NCBI GenBank assembly: GCA_032718475.1
Contig: JAUCBJ010001490.1
Location: 1 to 64,000 of the forward strand
Direction of reading: 5' to 3'
DNA from: Nemertoderma westbladi
Taxonomy: Eukaryota > Xenacoelomorpha > Nemertodermatida > Nemertodermatidae
Length of the DNA stretch: 64,000 nt
Position 1 is the first letter of the stretch, and the number at the start of each line of letters is the position of its first letter. Of the stretch, positions 1 through 14,214 are shown piece after piece. A program made the translations under genes and the position numbers. The notes beneath the pieces are model-generated. The model worked only from the letters and a program-made list of their open reading frames with translations, ran no database searches and had not been told where the DNA came from.

Positions 1-141
1 AATATCGAGCAATATGATAAAGACTAAACTGTTGTAGAAAACATTATTTTTGGGTGGGGTGGTCCGTGTCATCAGAAAATAACACTTATTACGGGTCATG
101 GTTTATTATAGGGAGATTTATTACACATTATACATTTACAT
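1..141. other. Non-repetitive left flank of the satellite
   Basis: No gene is visible. The stretch with TGGTCCGTGTCATCAGAAAA near 59-79 loosely resembles sequence near 23236-23260 (TCCGTTCCATCAGAAAATGA), so a dispersed repeat may lie here. The satellite begins abruptly after it. Confidence 0.4.
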
Positions 142-3100
142 TACGAGTTCTGCTGATCGTCACATAAAACCGAACGAGTTCTACTGATCGTCACATAAAA
201 CCGAACGAGTTCTACTGATCGTCACATAAAACCGTACGAGTTCTACTGATCGTCACATAAAACCGTACGAGTTCTACTGATCGTCACATAAAACCGAACG
301 AGTTCTACTGATCGTCACATAAAACCGAACGAGTTCTACTGATCGTCACATAAAACCGTACGAGTTCTACTGATCGTCACATAAAACCGTACGAATTCTA
401 CTGATCGTCACATAAAACCGTACGAGTTCTACTGATCGTCACATAAAACCGTACGAGTTCTACTGATCGTCACATAAAACCGTACGAGTTCTACTGATCG
501 TCACATAAAACCGCACGAGTTCTACTGATCGTCACATAAAACCGAACGAGTTCTACTGATCGTCACATAAAACCGTACGAGTTCTACTGATCGTCACATA
601 AAACCGAACGAGTTCTACTGATCGTCACATAAAACCGTACGAGTTCTACTGATCGTCACATAAAACCGTACGAGTTCTACTGATCGTCACATAAAACCGT
701 ACGAGTTCTACTGATCGTCACATAAAACCGAAAGATTTCTACTGATCGTCACATAAAACCGTACGAGTTCTACTGATCGTCACATAAAACCGAACGAGTT
801 CTACTGATCGTCACATAAAACCGAACGAGTTCTACTGATCGTCACATAAAACCGAACGAGTTCTACTGATCGTCACATAAAACCGTACGAGTTCTACTGA
901 TCGTCACATAAAACCGAACGAGTTCTACTGATCGTCACATAAAACCGTACGAGTTCTACTGATCGTCACATAAAACCGAAAGATTTCTACTGATCGTCAC
1001 ATAAAACCGTACGAGTTCTACTGATCGTCACATAAAACCGAACGAGTTCTACTGATCGTCACATAAAACCGAACGAGTTCTACTGATCGTCACATAAAAC
1101 CGTACGAGTTCTACTGATCGTCACATAAAACCGTACGAGTTCTACTGATCGTCACATAAAACCGTACGAGTTCTACTGATCGTCACATAAAACCGTACGA
1201 GTTCTACTGATCGTCACATAAAACCGTACGAGTTATACTGATCGTCACATAAAACCGTACGAGTTCTACTGATCGTCACATAAAACCGTACGAGTTCTAC
1301 TGATCGTCACATAAAACCGTACGAGTTCTACTGATCGTCACATAAAACCGTACGAATTCTACTGATCGTCACATAAAACCGTACGAGTTCTACTGATCGT
1401 CACATAAAACCGTACGAGTTCTACTGATCGTCACATAAAACCGAAAGATTTCTACTGATCGTCACATAAAACCGTACGAGTTCTACTGATCGTCACATAA
1501 AACCGAACGAGTTCTACTGATCGTCACATAAAACCGAACGAGTTCTACTGATCGTCACATAAAACCGAACGAGTTCTACTGATCGTCACATAAAACCGTA
1601 CGAGTTCTACTGATCGTCACATAAAACCGTACGAGTTCTACTGATCGTCACATAAAACCGTACGAGTTCTACTGATCGTCACATAAAACCGTACGAGTTC
1701 TACTGATCGTCACATAAAACCGAACGAGTTCTACTGATCGTCACATAAAACCGAACGAGTTCTACTGATCGTCACATAAAACCGTACGAGTTCTACTGAT
1801 CGTCACATAAAACCGTACGAGTTCTACTGATCGTCACATAAAACCGTACGAGTTCTACTGATCGTCACATAAAACCGTACGAGTTCTACTGATCGTCACA
1901 TAAAACCGTACGAGTTCTACTGATCGTCACATAAAACCGAACGATTTCTACTGATCGTCACATAAAACCGTACGAGTTCTACTGATCGTCACATAAAACC
2001 GAACGAGTTCTACTGATCGTCACATAAAACCGTACGAGTTCTACTGATCGTCACATAAAACCGAACGAGTTCTACTGATCGTCACATAAAACCGTACGAG
2101 TTCTACTGATCGTCACATAAAACCGAACGAGTTCTACTGATCGTCACATAAAACCGAACGAGTTCTACTGATCGTCACATAAAACCGTACGAGTTCTACT
2201 GATCGTCACATAAAACCGTACGAGTTCTACTGATCGTCACATAAAACCGTACGAGTTCTACTGATCGTCACATAAAACCGTACGAGTTCTACTGATCGTC
2301 ACATAAAACCGTACGAGTTCTACTGATCGTCACATAAAACCGTACGAGTTCTACTGATCGTCACATAAAACCGTACGAGTTCTACTGATCGTCACATAAA
2401 ACCGAACGAGTTTTACTGATCGTCACATAAAACCGAACGAGTTCTACTGATCGTCACTAAAACCGAACGAGTTCTGCTGATCGTCACATAAAACCGTACG
2501 AGTTCTACTGATCGTCACATAAAACCGTACGAGTTCTACTGATCGTCACATAAAACCGTACGAGTTCTACTGATCGCACATAAAACCGAACGAGTTCTAC
2601 TGATCGTCACATAAAACCGAACGAGTTCTACTGATCGTCACATAAAACCGTACGAGTTCTACTGATCGTCACATAAAACCGTACGAGTTCTACTGATCGT
2701 CACATAAAACCGAACGAGTTCTACTGATCGTCACATAAAACCGAACGAGTTCTACTGATCGTCACATAAAACCGAACGAGTTCTACTGATCGTCACATAA
2801 AACCGTACGAGTTCTACTGATCGTCACATAAAACCGAACGAGTTCTACTGATCGTCACATAAAACCGTACGAGTTCTACTGATCGTCACATAAAACCGAA
2901 CGAGTTCTACTGATCGTCACATAAAACCGTACGAGTTCTACTGATCGTCACATAAAACCGTACGAGTTCTACTGATCGTCACATAAAACCGTACGAGTTC
3001 TACTGATCGTCACATAAAACCGATACGAGTTCTACTGATCGTCACATAAAACCGTACGAGTTCTACTGATCGTCACATAAAACCGTACGAGTTCTACTGA

Positions 3101-6100
3101 TCGTCACATAAAACCGTACGAGTTCTACTGATCGTCACATAAAACCGTACGAGTTCTACTGATCGTCACATAAAACCGAACGAGTTCTACTGATCGTCAC
3201 ATAAAACCGTACGAGTTCTACTGATCGTCACATAAAACCGAACGAGTTCTACTGATCGTCACATAAAACCGAACGAGTTCTACTGATCGTCACATAAAAC
3301 CGTACGAGTTCTACTGATCGTCACATAAAACCGAACGAGTTCTACTGATCGTCACATAAAACCGTACGAGTTCTACTGATCGTCACATAAAACCGCACGA
3401 GTTCTACTGATCGTCACATAAAACCGTACGAGTTCTACTGATCGTCACATAAAACCGTACGAGTTCTACTGATCGTCACATAAAACCGTACGAGTTCTAC
3501 TGATCGTCACATAAAACCGTACGAGTTCTACTGATCGTCACATAAAACCGAACGAGTTCTACTGATCGTCACATAAAACCGTACGAGTTCTACTGATCGT
3601 CACATAAAACCGAACGAGTTCTACTGATCGTCACATAAAACCGTACGAGTTCTACTGATCGTCACATAAAACCGTACGAGTTCTACTGATCGTCACATAA
3701 AACCGAACGAGTTCTACTGATCGTCACATAAAACCGTACGAGTTCTACTGATCGTCACATAAAACCGAACGAGTTCTACTGATCGTCACATAAAACCGTA
3801 CGAGTTCTACTGATCGTCACATAAAACCGAACGAGTTCTACTGATCGTCACATAAAACCGTACGAGTTCTACTGATCGTCACATAAAACCGAACGAGTTC
3901 TACTGATCGTCACATAAAACCGTACGAGTTCTACTGATCGTCACATAAAACCGAACGAGTTCTACTGATCGTCACATAAAACCGTACGAGTTCTACTGAT
4001 CGTCACATAAATCCGTACGAGTTCTACTGATCGTCACATAAAACCGTACGAGTTCTACTGATCGTCACATAACACCGAACGAGTTCTACTGATCGTCACA
4101 TAAAACCGTACGAGTTCTACTGATCGTCACATAAAACCGTACGAGTTCTACTGATCGTCACATAAAACCGTACGAGTTCTACTGATCGTCACATAAAACC
4201 GTACGAGTTCTACTGATCGTCACATAAAACCGAACGAGTTCTACTGATCGTCACATAAAACCGAACGAGTTCTACTGATCGTCACATAAAACCGAACGAG
4301 TTTTACTGATCGTCACATAAAACCGAACGAGTTCTACTGATCGCACATAAAACCGAACGAGTTCTACAGATCGTCACATAAAACCGTACGAGTTCTACTG
4401 ATCGTCACATAAAACCGAACGAGTTCTACTGATCGTCACATAAAACCGAACGAGTTTTACTGATCGTCACATAAAACCGAACGAGTTCTACTGATCGCAC
4501 ATAAAACCGAACGAGTTCTACTGATCGCACATAAAACCGAACGAGTTCTACAGATCGTCACATAAAACCGAACGAGTTCTACTGATCGTCACATAAAACC
4601 GTACGAGTTCTACTGATCGTCACATAAAACCGTACGAGTTCTACTGATCGTCACATAAAACCGAACGAGTTCTACTGATCGTCACATAAAACCGTACGAG
4701 TTCTACTGATCGTCACATAAAACCGTACGAGTTCTACTGATCGTCACATAAAACCGAACGAGTTCTACTGATCGCACATAAAACCGAACGAGTTCTACAG
4801 ATCGTTACATAAAACCGAACGAGTTCTACTGATCGTCACATAAAACCGTACGAGTTCTACTGATCGTCACATAAAACCGAACGAGTTCTACTGATCGTCA
4901 CATAAAACCGAACGAGTTCTACTGATCGTCACATAAAACCGAACGAGTTCTACTGATCGCACATAAAACCGAACGAGTTCTACAGATCGTCACATAAAAC
5001 CGAACGAGTTCTACTGATCGTCACATAAAACCGTACGAGTTCTACTGATCGTCACATAAAACCGAACGAGTTCTACTGATCGTCACATAAAACCGAACGA
5101 GTTCTACTGATCGTCACATAAAACCGAACGAGTTCTACTGATCGCACATAAAACCGAACGAGTTCTACAGATCGTCACATAAAACCGAACGAGTTCTACT
5201 GATCGTCACATAAAACCGTACGAGTTCTACTGATCGTCACATAAAACCGAACGAGTTCTACTGATCGTCACATAAAACCGAACGAGTTCTACTGATCGTC
5301 ACATAAAACCGAACGAGTTCTACTGATCGTCACATAAAACCGAACGAGTTCTACTGATCGTCACATAAAACCGAACGAGTTTTACTGATCGTCACATAAA
5401 ACCGAACGAGTTCTACTGATCGCACATAAAACCGAACGAGTTCTACTGATCGCACATAAAACCGAACGAGTTCTACAGATCGTCACATAAAACCGTACGA
5501 GTTCTACTGATCGTCACATAAAACCGAACGAGTTCTACTGATCGTCACATAAAACCGTACGAGTTCTACTGATCGTCACATAAAACCGAACGAGTTCTAC
5601 TGATCGTCACATAAAACCGAACGAGTTCTACTGATCGTCACATAAAACCGAACGAGTTCTACTGATCGTCACATAAAACCGAACGAGTTCTACTGATCGT
5701 CACATAAAACCGAACGAGTTTTACTGATCGTCACATAAAACCGAACGAGTTCTACTGATCGCACATAAAACCGAACGAGTTCTACTGATCGTCACATAAA
5801 ACCGAACGAGTTCTACTGATCGTCACATAAAACCGAACGAGTTCTACTGATCGTCACATAAAACCGAACGAGTTCTACTGATCGTCACATAAATCCGTAC
5901 GAGTTCTACTGATCGTCACATAAAACCGTACGAGTTCTACTGATCGTCACATAAAACCGAACGAGTTCTACTGATCGTCACATAAAACCGAACGAGTTAT
6001 ACTGATCGTCACATAAAACCGTACGAGTTCTACTGATCGTCACATAAATCCGTACGAGTTCTACAGATCGTCACATAAAACCGAACGAGTTCTACTGATC

Positions 6101-9100
6101 GTCACATAAAACCGAACGAGTTCTACTGATCGTCACATAAAACCAAACGAGTTCTACTGATCGTCACATAAAACCGCACGAGTTCTACTGATCGTCACAT
6201 AAAACCGTACGAGTTCTACTGATCGTCACATAAAACCGTACGAGTTCTACTGATCGTCACATAAAACCGTACGAGTTCTACTGATCGTCACATAAAACCG
6301 TACGAATTCTACTGATCGTCACATAAAACCGAACGAGTTCTACTGATCGTCACATAAATCCGTACGAGTTCTACAGATCGTCACATAAAACCGAACGAGT
6401 TCTACTGATCGTCACATAAAACCGTACGAGTTCTACTGATCGTCACATAAAACCGAACGAGTTATACTGATCGTCACATAAAACCGAACGAGTTATACTG
6501 ATCGTCACATAAAACCGTACGAGTTCTACTGATCGTCACATAAATCCGTACGAGTTCTACAGATCGTCACATAAAACCGTACGAGTTCTACTGATCGTCA
6601 CATAAAACCGTACGAGTTCTACTGATCGTCACATAAATCCGTACGAGTTCTACAGATCGTCACATAAAACCGTACGAGTTCTACTGATCGTCACATAAAA
6701 CCGTACGAGTTCTACTGATCGTCACATAAAACCGAACGAGTTCTACTGATCGTCACATAAAACCGAACGAGTTATACTGATCGTCACATAAAACCGTACG
6801 AGTTCTACTGATCGTCACATAAATCCGTACGAGTTCTACAGATCGTCACATAAAACCGAACGAGTTCTACTGATCGTCACATAAAACCGAACGAGTTCTA
6901 CTGATCGTCACATAAAACCAAACGAGTTCTACTGATCGTCACATAAAACCGTACGAGTTCTACTGATCGTCACATAAAACCGTACGAGTTCTACTGATCG
7001 TCACATAAAACCGTACGAGTTCTACTGATCGTCACATAAAACCGCACGAGTTCGACTGATCGTCACATAAAACCGTACGAGTTCTACTGATCGTCACATA
7101 AAACCGTACGAATTCTACTGATCGTCACATAAAACCGAACGAGTTCTACTGATCGTCACATAAAACCGAACGAGTTCTACTGATCGTCACATAAAACCGT
7201 ACGAGTTCTACTGATCGTCACATAAAACCGAACGAGTTCTACTGATCGTCACATAAAACCGTACGAGTTCTACTGATCGTCACATAAAACCGTACGAGTT
7301 CTACTGATCGTCACATAAAACCGTACGAGTTATACTGATCGTCACATAAAACCGTACGAGTTCTACTGATCGTCACATAAAACCGTATGAGTTCTACTGA
7401 TCGTCACATAAAACCGTACGAGTTCTACTGATCGTCACATAAAACCGTACGAGTTCTACTGATCGTCACATAAAACCGTACGAGTTCTACTGATCGTCAC
7501 ATAAAACCGAACGAGTTCTACTGATCGTCACATAAAACCGAACGAGTTCTACTGATCGTCACATAAAACCGTACGAGTTCTACTGATCGTCACATAAAAC
7601 CGTACGAGTTATACTGATCGTCACATAAAACCGTACGAGTTCTACTGATCGTCACATAAAACCGAACGAGTTATACTGATCGTCACATAAAACCGTACGA
7701 GTTCTACTGATCGTCACATAAAACCGAACGAGTTATACTGATCGTCACATAAAACCGAACGAGTTATACTGATCGTCACATAAAACCGTACGAGTTCTAC
7801 TGATCGTCACATAAAACCGTACGAGTTCTACTGATCGTCACATAAAACCGAACGAGTTTTACTGATCGTCACATAAAACCGTACGAGTTCTACTGATCGT
7901 CACATAAAACCGTATGAGTTCTACTGATCGTCACATAAAACCGTACGAGTTCTACAGATCGTCACATAAAACCGAACGAGTTCTACTGATCGTCACATAA
8001 AACCGAACGAGTTCTACTGATCGTCACATAAAACCAAACGAGTTCTACTGATCGTCACATAAAACCGTACGAGTTCTACTGATCGTCACATAAAACCGTA
8101 CGAGTTCTACTGATCGTCACATAAAACCGTACGAGTTCTACTGATCGTCACATAAAACCGCACGAGTTCGACTGATCGTCACATAAAACCGTACGAGTTC
8201 TACTGATCGTCACATAAAACCGTACGAATTCTACTGATCGTCACATAAAACCGAACGAGTTCTACTGATCGTCACATAAAACCGAACGAGTTCTACTGAT
8301 CGTCACATAAAACCGTACGAGTTCTACTGATCGTCACATAAAACCGAACGAGTTCTACTGATCGTCACATAAAACCGTACGAGTTCTACTGATCGTCACA
8401 TAAAACCGTACGAGTTCTACTGATCGTCACATAAAACCGTACGAGTTATACTGATCGTCACATAAAACCGTACGAGTTCTACTGATCGTCACATAAAACC
8501 GTATGAGTTCTACTGATCGTCACATAAATCCGTACGAGTTCTACTGATCGTCACATAAAACCGTACGAGTTCTACTGATCGTCACATAAAACCGTACGAG
8601 TTCTACTGATCGTCACATAAAACCGTACGAGTTATACTGATCGTCACATAAAACCGTACGAGTTCTACTGATCGTCACATAAAACCGAACGAGTTATACT
8701 GATCGTCACATAAAACCGTACGAGTTCTGCTGATCGTCACATAAAACCGTACGAGTTCTACTGATCGTCACATAAAACCGAACGAGTTCTACTGATCGTC
8801 ACATAAAACCGTACGAGTTCTACTGATCGTCACATAAAACCGTACGAGTTCTACTGATCGTCACATAAATCCGTACGAGTTCTACTGATCGTCACATAAA
8901 ACCGTACGAGTTCTACTGATCGTCACATAAAACCAAACGAGTTCTACTGATCGTCACATAAAACCGTACAAGTTCTACTGATCGTCACATAAAACCGTAC
9001 GAGTTCTACTGATCGTCACATAAAACCGTACGAGTTCTACTGATCGTCACATAAAACCGTACGAGTTCTACTGATCGTCACATAAAACCGTACGAGTTCT

Positions 9101-12000
9101 ACTGATCGTCACATAAAACCGAACGAGTTATACTGATCGTCACATAAAACCGTACGAGTTCTACTGATCGTCACATAAAACCGAACGAGTTATACTGATC
9201 GTCACATAAAACCGTACGAGTTCTACTGATCGTCACATAAAACCGTACGAGTTCTACTGATCGTCACATAAAACCGTACGAGTTCTACTGATCGTCACAT
9301 AAAACCGTACGAGTTCTACTGATCGTCACATAAAACCGAACGAGTTCTACTGATCGTCACATAAAACCGAACGAGTTCTACTGATCGTCACATAAAACCG
9401 TACGAGTTCTACTGATCGTCACATAAAACCGTACGAGTTATACTGATCGTCACATAAAACCGTACGAGTTCTACTGATCGTCACATAAAACCGAACGAGT
9501 TATACTGATCGTCACATAAAACCGTACGAGTTCTACTGATCGTCACATAAAACCGAACGAGTTATACTGATCGTCACATAAAACCGAACGAGTTATACTG
9601 ATCGTCACATAAAACCGTACGAGTTCTACTGATCGTCACATAAAACCGTACGAGTTCTACTGATCGTCACATAAAACCGAACGAGTTTTACTGATCGTCA
9701 CATAAAACCGTACGAGTTCTACTGATCGTCACATAAAACCGTATGAGTTCTACTGATCGTCACATAAAACCGTACGAGTTCTACAGATCGTCACATAAAA
9801 CCGAACGAGTTCTACTGATCGTCACATAAAACCGAACGAGTTCTACTGATCGTCACATAAAACCAAACGAGTTCTACTGATCGTCACATAAAACCGTACG
9901 AGTTCTACTGATCGTCACATAAAACCGTACGAGTTCTACTGATCGTCACATAAAACCGTACGAGTTCTACTGATCGTCACATAAAACCGCACGAGTTCGA
10001 CTGATCGTCACATAAAACCGTACGAGTTCTACTGATCGTCACATAAAACCGTACGAATTCTACTGATCGTCACATAAAACCGAACGAGTTCTACTGATCG
10101 TCACATAAAACCGAACGAGTTCTACTGATCGTCACATAAAACCGTACGAGTTCTACTGATCGTCACATAAAACCGAACGAGTTCTACTGATCGTCACATA
10201 AAACCGTACGAGTTCTACTGATCGTCACATAAAACCGTACGAGTTCTACTGATCGTCACATAAAACCGTACGAGTTATACTGATCGTCACATAAAACCGT
10301 ACGAGTTCTACTGATCGTCACATAAAACCGTATGAGTTCTACTGATCGTCACATAAATCCGTACGAGTTCTACTGATCGTCACATAAAACCGTACGAGTT
10401 CTACTGATCGTCACATAAAACCGTACGAGTTCTACTGATCGTCACATAAAACCGTACGAGTTATACTGATCGTCACATAAAACCGTACGAGTTCTACTGA
10501 TCGTCACATAAAACCGAACGAGTTATACTGATCGTCACATAAAACCGTACGAGTTCTGCTGATCGTCACATAAAACCGTACGAGTTCTACTGATCGTCAC
10601 ATAAAACCGAACGAGTTCTACTGATCGTCACATAAAACCGTACGAGTTCTACTGATCGTCACATAAAACCGTACGAGTTCTACTGATCGTCACATAAATC
10701 CGTACGAGTTCTACTGATCGTCACATAAAACCGTACGAGTTCTACTGATCGTCACATAAAACCAAACGAGTTCTACTGATCGTCACATAAAACCGTACAA
10801 GTTCTACTGATCGTCACATAAAACCGTACGAGTTCTACTGATCGTCACATAAAACCGTACGAGTTCTACTGATCGTCACATAAAACCGTACGAGTTCTAC
10901 TGATCGTCACATAAAACCGTACGAGTTCTACTGATCGTCACATAAAACCGAACGAGTTATACTGATCGTCACATAAAACCGTACGAGTTCTACTGATCGT
11001 CACATAAAACCGAACGAGTTATACTGATCGTCACATAAAACCGTACGAGTTCTACTGATCGTCACATAAAACCGAACGAGTTATACTGATCGTCACATAA
11101 AACCGTACGAGTTCTACTGATCGTCACATAAAACCGAACGAGTTATACTGATCGTCACATAAAACCGAACGAGTTATACTGATCGTCACATAAAACCGAA
11201 CGAGTTCTACTGATCGCACATAAAACCGAACGAGTTCTACTGATCGTCACATAAAACCGTACGAGTTCTACTGATCGTCACATAAAACCGCACGAGTTCT
11301 ACTGATCGTCACATAAAACCGAACGAGTTCTACTGATCGTCACATAAAACCGAACGAGTTCTACTGATCGTCACATAAAACCGTACGAGTTCTACTGATC
11401 GTCACATAAAACCGTACGAGTTCTACTGATCGCACATAAAACCGTACGAGTTCTACTGATCGCACATAAAACCGAACGAGTTCTACTGATCGTCACATAA
11501 AACCGTACGAGTTCTACTGATCGTCACATAAAACCGAACGAGTTCTACTGATCGTCACATAAAACCGAACGAGTTCTACTGATCGTCACATAAAACCGTA
11601 CGAGTTCTACTGATCGTCACATAAAACCGCACGAGTTCTACTGATCGTCACATAAAACCGAACGAGTTCTACTGATCGTCACATAAAACCGTACGAGTTC
11701 TACTGATCGTCACATAAAACCGAACGAGTTCTACTGATCGTCACATAAAACCGTACGAGTTCTACTGATCGTCACATAAAACCGTACGAGTTCTACTGAT
11801 CGTCACATAAAACCGTACGAGTTCTACTGATCGTCACATAAAACCGTACGAATTCTACTGATCGTCACATAAAACCGTACGAGTTATACTGATCGTCACA
11901 TAAAACCGAACGAGTTCTACTGATCGTCACATAAAACCGTACGAGTTCTACTGATCGTCACATAAAACCGTACGAGTTCTACTGATCGTCACATAAAAAC
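142..12000. repeat. 31-bp satellite array, about 380 units
   Basis: The array is head-to-tail copies of a 31-bp unit containing TGATCGTCACATAAAACC followed by a variable GNACGAGTTCTAC part. The period is visible directly, for example at 181 and 212. The most common variants are GAACGAG and GTACGAG; rarer ones are GCACGAG, CAAACGAG, GAAAGATT, GTATGAG, and ATACTG or ACAGATC in place of CTACTGATC. A few units have lost a base (GATCGCACAT, clustered around 4.3-5.5 kb) or gained one (3023). No unique spacers separate the units, so this is a simple satellite. It ends directly beside the stop codon of the gene at 12004. Confidence 0.97.
7400..11050. repeat. Higher-order blocks in the satellite (1,829 bp = 59 units)
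   Basis: Rare unit variants recur at a fixed offset. CCAAACG occurs at 8034 and 9863 and again at 8933 and 10762. GCACGAGTTCG occurs at 8160 and 9989, and GTATGAG at about 7911 and 9740 and at 8502 and 10331. Every pair is 1,829 bp apart, exactly 59 units. A second offset of 1,116 bp (36 units) links 6918 with 8034, 7044 with 8160 and 7386 with 8502. These are segmental duplications within the array; the block edges are approximate. Confidence 0.85.
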
Positions 12001-12003
12001 AAC

Positions 12004-13629
12004 TCAACGCAGCAGTTGTTGCCTCAGTCGTAACGCGTCTTTCTTTAAATGTTCTCTGCGATCGATTAGATCATCGACTAGATGGTTGGTGTACCTTTCG
12101 CGTGCGGTGCACTCGGGGTTCACCCAGCGGGCGTAGCACTGCAACCAGACGAGCAGCGATTGTGGCGCTATCGAGGGCCACAGTACCGCGGGGTTGGCCT
12201 CGTACAGACGGTTGGTGAACCGCTGGAGAACCCCGGACGAGTTGACCCACTCCCACAACGAGTGGGTTTCCGTTTGGGTGTCCAGTTGGTTGCGTTCGCG
12301 CTCGCAGTTACCGAGGAAAGTCCCGTACGGACTCGCAAAAACGTGTTCGCTGAGTTCCACAAGCAGGTCCTGGTTGAACTCGAAGGAGCAGGGGAACTGA
12401 TGGATGAGTTGAAAGACGCAATCGAGGAACAGAATGAAGGTCGAAGATTCCGTTTTCATCCTCATCGACGTCGGACTGTAAACAGACTTGTAGTAGCGGT
12501 CCATAAAGGGGTGACCGCCGGACAACCAGACGCGTTCTACGAGAGCCTGGAAACCGGATACCGTCCGGGACTGCGTGTCCAGGATGAGTTGGGCGAGAGA
12601 GACGACGAGGAGGGTGGTGTCGGTGCCCGCGGTTCCGTGGACCACAACCGACGATCCGCCGTCCCGGTCTACGCACTGCGCGGTGAGACAGGCCGCAGAG
12701 AGGACGTCACGCACGTTGCCTAGCCAACCGGAACCGTCTAAACGGGACAGCCACTTATCCATGGAACTACCAACGTCGACGACGCCTTCAATGAGTTTAC
12801 TGAAGGAGTCGAGAAGGTTGGACGAGCGTTCTATCGGTTTGTTAACCTTAGTCCACAGCGGGTAGTTCCCATCCGGCTCGCTTCCACCTCCTCGCGTCTT
12901 AGCGGCCGCTACAACCCCCGGCAATCTCGTGTCTATAATGAACCCCTTCCTACCCTGAGACAGGATCGCGTTGAGCAGACGTTCGTCGTCTCGACACCGC
13001 CGGTTGTTAGCGCCGACTAGCGGCTGACTCGCACTCACCACCGCGCCTCCGGTGGGACCGTGGAAGTAGCTGAGCACCGGGAACCGCCCGTCGCTACGGA
13101 AACCGGCGGAACCCGCAAGAGTATCGTCGGTGACGTCATTCGGTACAACGACAAGCGAGGGATACGAAGGACAGAGTCGGAAGTCGAGATTGGCTTGCGA
13201 AATCCTCCAGCCAGGGGATCTACTAACCAACTTACTGGCTTCTACCGTAACCGAGAACTCAGACCAGTAATCCACCTGGCTGAGGTAGCGATGGAAGAAG
13301 GGGTAAAGCAGTTTAACGTTATCGAAGGAAGAAAGTACTTCGATCGAATCGGCAACATTGCTGCAGTCGTCTAGACTCGGGATATCGAGGGTGATGGTTT
13401 GAAGGGATTTACATCGAATAGTGAGACAACCGACAGAACCTACGAATCGCTTCTCTACGGAGTCCACATTCCGATGGAGTATCCATAACTCCTCGGAGGC
13501 GTCGCGACGGGAGGATAGTATTATGTGATGGCCAGTTATGCAGAGTGTCCCTTCCACTGGTAAGCTAAACGCTTGTCTCAGGATCACGTTGTCTACCTTT
13601 GGTGTTTTAATTACCTCAGCGAACTCCAT
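12004..13629 (-). CDS. MTMR9: Myotubularin-related protein 9-like pseudophosphatase
   Basis: A 541-residue frame starting at the ATG at 13629 (MEFAEVIKTP). It matches the MTMR9 family along its whole length: an N-terminal PH-GRAM region (about residues 1-120, with GTLCITGHHIILSSR), then the myotubularin phosphatase-like domain (CPSYPSLVVVP near 155, GRFPVLSY near 190, WLSRLDGSGWL near 300), and a C-terminal helical segment rich in charged residues that would form the family coiled coil. The catalytic CX5R loop is lost: VVVHGTAGTDTT stands where active members have an HCSDGWDRT-type loop. MTMR9 is known to be catalytically dead and to bind MTMR6/7/8, raising their activity on PI3P and PI(3,5)P2; that role is inferred here. 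The coding region has no introns, unlike vertebrate MTMR9, so it is either a retrocopy or an ancestrally intronless gene. No poly(A) tract follows the stop. The 3' UTR would run straight into the 31-bp satellite. Confidence 0.93.
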   Translation of the reverse strand: MEFAEVIKTPKVDNVILRQAFSLPVEGTLCITGHHIILSSRRDASEELWILHRNVDSVEKRFVGSVGCLTIRCKSLQTITLDIPSLDDCSNVADSIEVLSSFDNVKLLYPFFHRYLSQVDYWSEFSVTVEASKLVSRSPGWRISQANLDFRLCPSYPSLVVVPNDVTDDTLAGSAGFRSDGRFPVLSYFHGPTGGAVVSASQPLVGANNRRCRDDERLLNAILSQGRKGFIIDTRLPGVVAAAKTRGGGSEPDGNYPLWTKVNKPIERSSNLLDSFSKLIEGVVDVGSSMDKWLSRLDGSGWLGNVRDVLSAACLTAQCVDRDGGSSVVVHGTAGTDTTLLVVSLAQLILDTQSRTVSGFQALVERVWLSGGHPFMDRYYKSVYSPTSMRMKTESSTFILFLDCVFQLIHQFPCSFEFNQDLLVELSEHVFASPYGTFLGNCERERNQLDTQTETHSLWEWVNSSGVLQRFTNRLYEANPAVLWPSIAPQSLLVWLQCYARWVNPECTARERYTNHLVDDLIDRREHLKKDALRLRQQLLR

Positions 13630-14175
13630 CAAAATGAATTCGGTTGGCCAACAAATTACTTTCCCAGTCTATGTAGTTTCCCAGTACCAGTACACTACCA
13701 ACTATGTACTTTCCCAGACTACTGAATCAATGGTACTGCGGTTGGCAATGTGACGCGATATATATTTTCGAACTGCAAAAAATGCCTGATTGTTTTTCCT
13801 ATTGTAAGATTATATATATTTCGATGGAAAGAGTATTTCATATCATATTTTCACAAAAAATGATTTAATTCAAAATGAGGTCATCCAAAGCAATTATTTG
13901 GCACTAAATAAAATAATGCCTTCACAAATAATGTATTCAAGCATCATGCATCAATAATAATAAATTCGCCGTAGAATTATTTTTAGATTCGTAAAGATCT
14001 ATCTATTATAGCAAACAGTCTTCTTGACAACCGAAACTTTATTAATCATCTTCTTTACCAGTTCCGCGTTATTACGTATCCATTGTCTTGTCTAATGGCT
14101 CGGTTAACATCGATATCATTTTATTGAAATCTGAGTGCCAAATATGCAAAATGGTCGCAGAATGAATTATGATCC

Positions 14176-14198
14176 GGGGGGGGGGGGGGGGGGGGGGG
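14176..14198. repeat. 23-base poly(G) run
   Basis: An uninterrupted run of 23 G on the + strand, followed by TTGGGGGGTGG. Such runs are slippage-prone and can form G-quadruplexes. Exact length in an assembly is unreliable. Confidence 0.9.
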
Positions 14199-14214
14199 TT
14201 GGGGGGTGGTTGGT